Part shown: piece by piece, positions 60,321 through 64,000 of the stretch
How the letters are laid out: each line of letters opens with the position of its first letter
Numbering within the stretch: the stretch's first letter is position 1
Assembly: GCA_963762085.1 (NCBI GenBank)
Contig: CAVXJD010000005.1
Location: 124,001-188,000 of the forward strand
Origin: DASQGA01 sp963762085
GTDB taxonomy: Bacteria; Actinomycetota; Thermoleophilia; Gaiellales; Gaiellaceae
Reading direction: 5' to 3'
Length of the DNA: 64,000 nucleotides
Notes under the pieces: model-generated
The model's database searches: none
What the model was told of the DNA's origin: nothing
The model's input: the letters and a program-made list of their open reading frames with translations, nothing else
Translations under genes and position numbers: made by a program

Positions 60321-60710
60321 CTACTTGATCTCGGCTGTGGCGCCGGCCTCTTCGAGCTGGGCCTTGATGCTCTCGGCCTCTTCTTTGGTGACACCCTCCT
60401 TGACCGGGCCGGGAGCCCCGTCGACCACGTCCTTCGCCTCCTTGAGGCCGAGGCTCGTGATCGCGCGGACGACCTTGATCACCTGGATCTTCTTGTCTCC
60501 GGGAGCGGTGATGATGACGTCGAACTCCGACTGCTCCTCGGCTGCGGCTCCGTCGCCGGCACCGGCGGCCGGAGCACCCGGAGCGGCGACCGCGACCGGC
60601 GCTGCAGCCGTCACGCCCCATTCGTCCTCCAACTTGTTCTTCAGCTCGACGAGCTCCAGCACGGTCATCTTCCCGAGCTGCTCGACGACCTTCGCGGTGT
60701 CAGTTGCCAT
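60321..60710 (-). CDS. rplL: Large-subunit ribosomal protein L7/L12
   Basis: 129 residues: N-terminal dimerisation helices (VVEQLGKMTVLELVELKNKL), Ala/Gly hinge, and C-terminal domain with KIQVIKVVRAITSLGLKEAK (factor-binding surface). It forms the flexible stalk with L10. It follows rplJ by two bases. Confidence 0.98.
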   Translation of the reverse strand: MATDTAKVVEQLGKMTVLELVELKNKLEDEWGVTAAAPVAVAAPGAPAAGAGDGAAAEEQSEFDVIITAPGDKKIQVIKVVRAITSLGLKEAKDVVDGAPGPVKEGVTKEEAESIKAQLEEAGATAEIK

Positions 60711-60712
60711 TT

Positions 60713-61243
60713 CTATGCCTCCTGTTCTTGCAGTTGCTGTATGCGTGCGTCGAGCACGTTGACCAGGTCCCGAAGCGGGGCGGTGAAGAGCCCCACGACG
60801 GCGTTCATGGGGCCGACGATGGCGCCCAGGACCTGGCCCTGGAGGACATCGAGCGGCGGCAGGGTCGCCAGGTCGCGCACCTGGTCGGCGGTGATCGTCT
60901 CGCCCTGCAGGATCCCGCCGCGCACGGCCAGGATCTTCGTCCGTCGGGCCGTGTCGCTCAGCGTCTTCGCGACCGCGACCATGTCGCCGTCGCCGACGAA
61001 GGCGATTGCGGTCGGGCCATCCAGGAACTCTTTCAGGGCATCGATCCCGGCCTCGTCGGCTGCCCGCCTCGTGAGCGTGTTCTTGACGACGGAGAAGCGG
61101 GCACCGTGCTGGAGCAGCTCGCTCCGAACCCCGTCGATCTCCTTCATGCTGAGGCCGCGGTAGTCGGCCACGATGAGCGTGTCCGTCGACCGGAGCCGCT
61201 CCACGAGCTCCGCGACGACCTGCTCTTTCTTTTCCTTCAGCAC
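60713..61243 (-). CDS. rplJ: Large-subunit ribosomal protein L10
   Basis: 176 residues from GTG 61243 (VLKEKKEQVVAELVERLRST), which has GAGGAG six bases upstream. An in-frame ATG at 61288 lies inside the structured leader and was not used. RGLSMKEIDGVRSELLQHGA and VKNTLTRRAADEAG are L10 motifs. It anchors the L7/L12 stalk and in other bacteria binds the operon leader to limit its own synthesis. Confidence 0.96.
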   Translation of the reverse strand: MLKEKKEQVVAELVERLRSTDTLIVADYRGLSMKEIDGVRSELLQHGARFSVVKNTLTRRAADEAGIDALKEFLDGPTAIAFVGDGDMVAVAKTLSDTARRTKILAVRGGILQGETITADQVRDLATLPPLDVLQGQVLGAIVGPMNAVVGLFTAPLRDLVNVLDARIQQLQEQEA

Positions 61244-61378
61244 TTGCTTCTCCTCTCGAACGAGTCGCGCCCGCCTGGAGGCGGGCACGAGGAGGAGAGC
61301 GTTCTCCCTCGAACCGCCTCGGCCGGTCTTCTGCGCTGGCGCGCTGCCGGCTGTCTCTGGCGACGAGACGTCGTGTGT
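61244..61378 (-). ncRNA. Ribosomal protein L10 leader (autoregulatory mRNA structure)
   Basis: The 135 bases between rplA and rplJ contain GACAGCCGG and CCGAGGCGG, resembling the L10-binding region of known leaders, and a strong hairpin GCCCGCC-TGGA-GGCGGGC-type stem close to the rplJ ribosome-binding site. Sequestration of that site or termination is the likely mechanism. The assignment is by position and motif; no covariance model was run. Confidence 0.6.
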
Positions 61379-62113
61379 TTACGCTGCCGCGGTCGCGGCC
61401 TCCTCGGTCAATTCCTCGACGACGCCCCGAGTCCGGGACGGGTCGACCTTGATGCCCGGGCCCATCGAGGTCGTCAACGTGATCGAGCGGATGTAGCGAC
61501 CCTTCGCCACGGCCGGCCGTGCGCGCATCATCTCGTCGAGCACCGTCGCGTAGTTCTCCAGGAGGTCGCGCTCGGAGAAGCTCTTCTTCCCCATCGCCAG
61601 ATGGACGTTCGCCCCCCGGTCGGTCCGGTACTCGAGCTTGCCGGCCTTCGAGTCGCTCACCGCCTTTGCGACATCAAAAGTCACGGTGCCGGCCTTCGGG
61701 TTCGGCATGAGGCCCCTGGGGCCCAGGATGCGCCCGAGCTTTCCGACCGTTCCCATCATGTCCGGCGTCGCAATGGCGACGTCGAAGTCGTCGAACCCCT
61801 CTTCGATCTTCGCAGCGAGGTCCGCGGATCCGACGATGTCTGCCCCCGCCTCTTCGGCCTCCTTGGCCTTTTCGCCCTCCGCGAACACGGCGACGCGCAC
61901 GTCGCTCCCGGTGCCGTGGGGGAGCATCAGCGTGCCCCGAAGCTGCTGGTCGGCATGCCGGACGTTCAGGCCCGTGTTGAAGTGCACCTCGACCGTCTCG
62001 TCGTAGCTCGTGGCTGGCCCCTCCTTGAGGATCCGGACCGCTTCGAGCGGGGAGTACAAGTGCTCGCGATCGATCAGGGCGCGGAAGTTGCGGTAGCGCT
62101 TGCCGTGTCTCAT
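61379..62113 (-). CDS. rplA: Large-subunit ribosomal protein L1
   Basis: 244 residues: MRHGKRYRNFRALIDREHLY, GLNVRHADQQLRGTLMLPHG and GRILGPRGLMPNPKAGTV are typical. It forms the L1 stalk at the E site. It overlaps rplK by four bases. Confidence 0.98.
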   Translation of the reverse strand: MRHGKRYRNFRALIDREHLYSPLEAVRILKEGPATSYDETVEVHFNTGLNVRHADQQLRGTLMLPHGTGSDVRVAVFAEGEKAKEAEEAGADIVGSADLAAKIEEGFDDFDVAIATPDMMGTVGKLGRILGPRGLMPNPKAGTVTFDVAKAVSDSKAGKLEYRTDRGANVHLAMGKKSFSERDLLENYATVLDEMMRARPAVAKGRYIRSITLTTSMGPGIKVDPSRTRGVVEELTEEAATAAA

Positions 62114-62535
62114 TTTTCGACCTCTACGCCCATGCTCCGGGCCGTTCCGGCCACGACGAGCATCGCGTGGTCGACATCGCGGGCGTTCAGGTCGACGAGC
62201 TTCGTCTCGGCGATCTTCCGAAGCTGGTCTTTGGAGAGCCTGCCGACCTTCTCGCGGTTGGGCTCAGGCGAGCCCTTCTGGATGTTCAGCGCTTCCTTGA
62301 TCAGGACTGCGGCCGGCGGCGTCTTCGTGATGAACGTGAAGGAGCGGTCCTCGTAGACCGTGATCTCGACCGGCGTGATCCGGCCGTTCTCCTGCTGGGT
62401 CTGGGCGTTGAACGCCTTGCAGAACTCCATGATGTTCACTCCATGCTGGCCCAGGGCAGGCCCAACCGGAGGGGCAGGGTTCGCCTGGCCGCCCGGGATC
62501 TGGAGCTTGATGAGAGTGAGAACCTTCTTCGCCAC
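62110..62535 (-). CDS. rplK: Large-subunit ribosomal protein L11
   Basis: 141 residues: KLQIPGGQANPAPPVGPALG and GVNIMEFCKAFNAQTQ are standard. It forms the GTPase-associated centre and the thiopeptide-binding site with 23S rRNA. It follows nusG by 9 bases. Confidence 0.98.
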   Translation of the reverse strand: MAKKVLTLIKLQIPGGQANPAPPVGPALGQHGVNIMEFCKAFNAQTQQENGRITPVEITVYEDRSFTFITKTPPAAVLIKEALNIQKGSPEPNREKVGRLSKDQLRKIAETKLVDLNARDVDHAMLVVAGTARSMGVEVEK

Positions 62536-62544
62536 GTCGCCTTC

Positions 62545-63072
62545 CTAGTCGATCTTCTTCACCTGGTCGAAGCTGAGCTCGACCGGCACCTGTCGCTCGA
62601 AGATGTTGACCTGCACCTTGAGCTTCTGCTGATCCGCATTCACGTCGACGATCTCGCCGTCGAAATCGGAGAGCGGCCCTGACGTTACCTTGACGGACTC
62701 GCCGAGCTCGAACTGCGCGATCGCTCGTGGGCGCTCGCCGCCAGTCCCGGTATGGAGAATCCGGTCGACCTCGGGCTGCGAGAGCGGCACCGGCTTCGTG
62801 CCCGAGCCGACGAAGCCCGTCACGCCAGGGGTGTTCTTGACCACCGTCCACGCTTCGTCGGTCATGTCCATGTTCACGAGCACGTAGCCGGGAAGAACAC
62901 GCTGCTCGGTCTGGACTCTTTGACCGTCCTTGGTCTCGATGCGTTGCTCGGTCGGTACCACCACTCGGCGGAACTTCGGCTGCTGGTTCATGGAGACGAT
63001 CCGGTGCTCGAGATTGGTCTTGACCTTGTTCTCGTGCCCCGAGTAAGTGTTGATGACATACCAGCGGAACAT
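62545..63072 (-). CDS. nusG: Transcription factor NusG
   Basis: 175 residues. The NGN domain opens RWYVINTYSGHENKVKTNLE; PGYVLVNMDMTDEAWTVVKN precedes TPGVTGFVG; the KOW motif is ESVKVTSGPLSDFDGEIVDV. It modulates elongation and Rho termination. It lies between secE and rplK. Confidence 0.98.
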   Translation of the reverse strand: MFRWYVINTYSGHENKVKTNLEHRIVSMNQQPKFRRVVVPTEQRIETKDGQRVQTEQRVLPGYVLVNMDMTDEAWTVVKNTPGVTGFVGSGTKPVPLSQPEVDRILHTGTGGERPRAIAQFELGESVKVTSGPLSDFDGEIVDVNADQQKLKVQVNIFERQVPVELSFDQVKKID

Positions 63073-63080
63073 GGGCTAAA

Positions 63081-63413
63081 TCAGAGGTTCAGGAGGACGT
63101 CGCGAACGAGGCGGGAAAGAGCCTCGTCGGCCACATAGAGGTAGGCGCCGACAACGGCGACGGCGATGATCACGACGGCGGTGGCCGAGAGGAGCTGTCG
63201 CCGGCCGGGCCACTCGACTTTCTTGAGCTCGCCCCAGCATTCCTTGACGAATGCACGGATACCGCCCCGGCGCTCACGCTGGGCGCCAGTCTGGCTCTTG
63301 GCCTGCTGGACCGGCTTGACCTGGCGCCGGCGGTCACGGGCGCGCGCCGTGGCGGCGGGCTGCTGGAAGTCCGTCGTGCGCTTGGCGCGCCTCGTGCGGG
63401 GTGTCCGAGCCAT
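63081..63413 (-). CDS. secE: Preprotein translocase subunit SecE
   Basis: 110 residues. A basic, Gln-rich N-terminus leads to ECWGELKKVEWPGRRQLL, the conserved amphipathic segment, and one membrane helix (VVIIAVAVVGAYLYVADEAL). It clamps SecY. It follows rpmG by 6 bases. Confidence 0.96.
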   Translation of the reverse strand: MARTPRTRRAKRTTDFQQPAATARARDRRRQVKPVQQAKSQTGAQRERRGGIRAFVKECWGELKKVEWPGRRQLLSATAVVIIAVAVVGAYLYVADEALSRLVRDVLLNL

Positions 63414-63419
63414 CGCGGG

Positions 63420-63581
63420 CTAGCGGGTCTCCCGATGCGGCGTGTGACGCCGGCACCAGCGACAGTATTTCTTCGACTCGAACCGGTCGGGCGTGTTCCG
63501 CTTCGACTTGTTCGTCTGATAATTCCGCCGCTTGCACTCAGTGCAGGCGAGCGTGATCGCCACTCGTACTCCGGTTGCCAC
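63420..63581 (-). CDS. rpmG: Large-subunit ribosomal protein L33, zinc-binding form
   Basis: A 53-residue protein not easily found by length-limited gene finding. It starts at GTG 63581 (VATGVRVAITLACTECKRRN) and carries the zinc cysteines 13, 16, 40 and 43 (CTEC and CRWC). RNYQTNKSKRNTPDRFESKK is the standard middle part. It is the first gene of the rpmG-secE-nusG operon. Confidence 0.95.
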   Translation of the reverse strand: MATGVRVAITLACTECKRRNYQTNKSKRNTPDRFESKKYCRWCRRHTPHRETR

Positions 63582-63666
63582 TCGCTTTTCTCTTTCCTTC
63601 GAAGATGTCCGGCGGAGCCGTCAGGGACGTCCGCTCCCGCACGACGCTCCCGCTCCGCGCCGCACA

Positions 63667-63672
63667 ATGGTA
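63667..63672 (-). promoter_or_regulatory. Putative -10 box of the rpmG-secE-nusG operon
   Basis: Minus-strand GGCTACCAT resembles the -10 boxes of the rpsL and rpoB operons. It leaves a leader of about 80 bases before rpmG. No clear -35 was seen. Confidence 0.4.
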
Positions 63673-63750
63673 GCCGAGAACGCTATCCAAGCGCTCCGTC
63701 TCTTTCGTCGTCCGTCGACCCGCGCTACAGTCGGGGAGGGTCAATCTCTC

Positions 63751-64000
63751 GTGGGTCTTCGCTCCGCCCGTCGGAGAGGGATCGTGGTCGCCGCAATGTG
63801 CGTCGCGCTCCTTCTCGCCGTGACGGGAAGCGCCTCAGCTTCCCGGTATCTGAAGGTCGGCCTGATCGACGACGAGCAGACGCTGCGGTCGGCAACGCCG
63901 GAAATCGCGCTTGGAAAGCTCGAGGAGCTGAACGTCCAGGTGCTGAAGGTGAGTCTCTACTGGAATCGAGTGGCGCCGACTCGCCCCGAGGATCCGACCG
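63751..64000 (+). CDS. Secreted protein, probable glycoside hydrolase (N-terminal part only)
   Basis: The frame opens at GTG 63751 and runs off the right edge (83 codons visible). A GGGGAGGG ribosome-binding site and a TACAGT -10 box lie upstream. It has a signal peptide (about residues 10-34, ending GSASAS) and then RYLKVGLIDDEQTLRS and LEELNVQVLKVSLYWNRVAP, the kind of first strand and helix seen in (beta/alpha)8-barrel glycosidases. The family cannot be fixed from this fragment. It is divergent from the rpmG operon. Confidence 0.7.
   Translation, partial: MGLRSARRRGIVVAAMCVALLLAVTGSASASRYLKVGLIDDEQTLRSATPEIALGKLEELNVQVLKVSLYWNRVAPTRPEDPT

Overview
The window is a GC-rich bacterial chromosome segment read almost entirely from the minus strand. 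It reads like an actinobacterium, most likely of the Thermoleophilia (Gaiellales/Solirubrobacterales type). The signs are Ku, VanW and NlpC/3D envelope proteins, short zinc-type S14, L33 and L36, many GTG/TTG starts, very short intergenic gaps and TAnnnT -10 boxes placed directly in front of start codons. The lineage is an inference. No rRNA, CRISPR array, insertion sequence or prophage was seen. No stretch over 300 bases is without a gene.

Left part (1-28.6 kb), mixed housekeeping and accessory genes. It opens with a tilS-hpt-ftsH operon (ftsH cut by the window edge), then small enzymes, envelope proteins (VanW, a GH3 enzyme, NlpC/P60, a 3D-domain protein, a PBP4-type peptidase), tandem CtaG-like membrane proteins, tRNA-Pro(CGG), Nif3, a MerB-like organomercurial lyase, Ku, a NarL-type regulator, ligA, truA and an arsR-SRPBCC pair. 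Several divergent pairs here share one symmetric -10 box and look leaderless on both sides. Four convergent pairs share a CTAG that holds both stop codons.

Right part (28.6-63.6 kb), the transcription/translation super-cluster. In the direction of transcription: rpmG-secE-nusG-rplKA-(L10 leader)-rplJL, a secreted protein, rpoB-rpoC, a convergent diguanylate cyclase, rpsL-rpsG-fusA-tuf, the S10, spc and alpha operons (rpsJ to secY-adk-map-rpmJ-rpsM-rpsK-rpsD-rpoA-rplQ). The order is canonical except that infA is missing between map and rpmJ, a secreted protein sits between rplL and rpoB, a GGDEF gene sits between rpoC and rpsL, and an inverted arsR module sits between rplQ and truA. Several ribosomal proteins carry unusual tails: S17 has about 255 extra N-terminal residues, L14 about 55 extra C-terminal residues, and S3, L22, L15 and S5 have long charged C-termini.

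The most notable single observation is the MerB-like gene at 16880-17548. An in-frame UGA replaces the second catalytic cysteine, and a 7-bp hairpin with a GGUC loop follows at the spacing of a bacterial SECIS element. It is a candidate selenocysteine organomercurial lyase.
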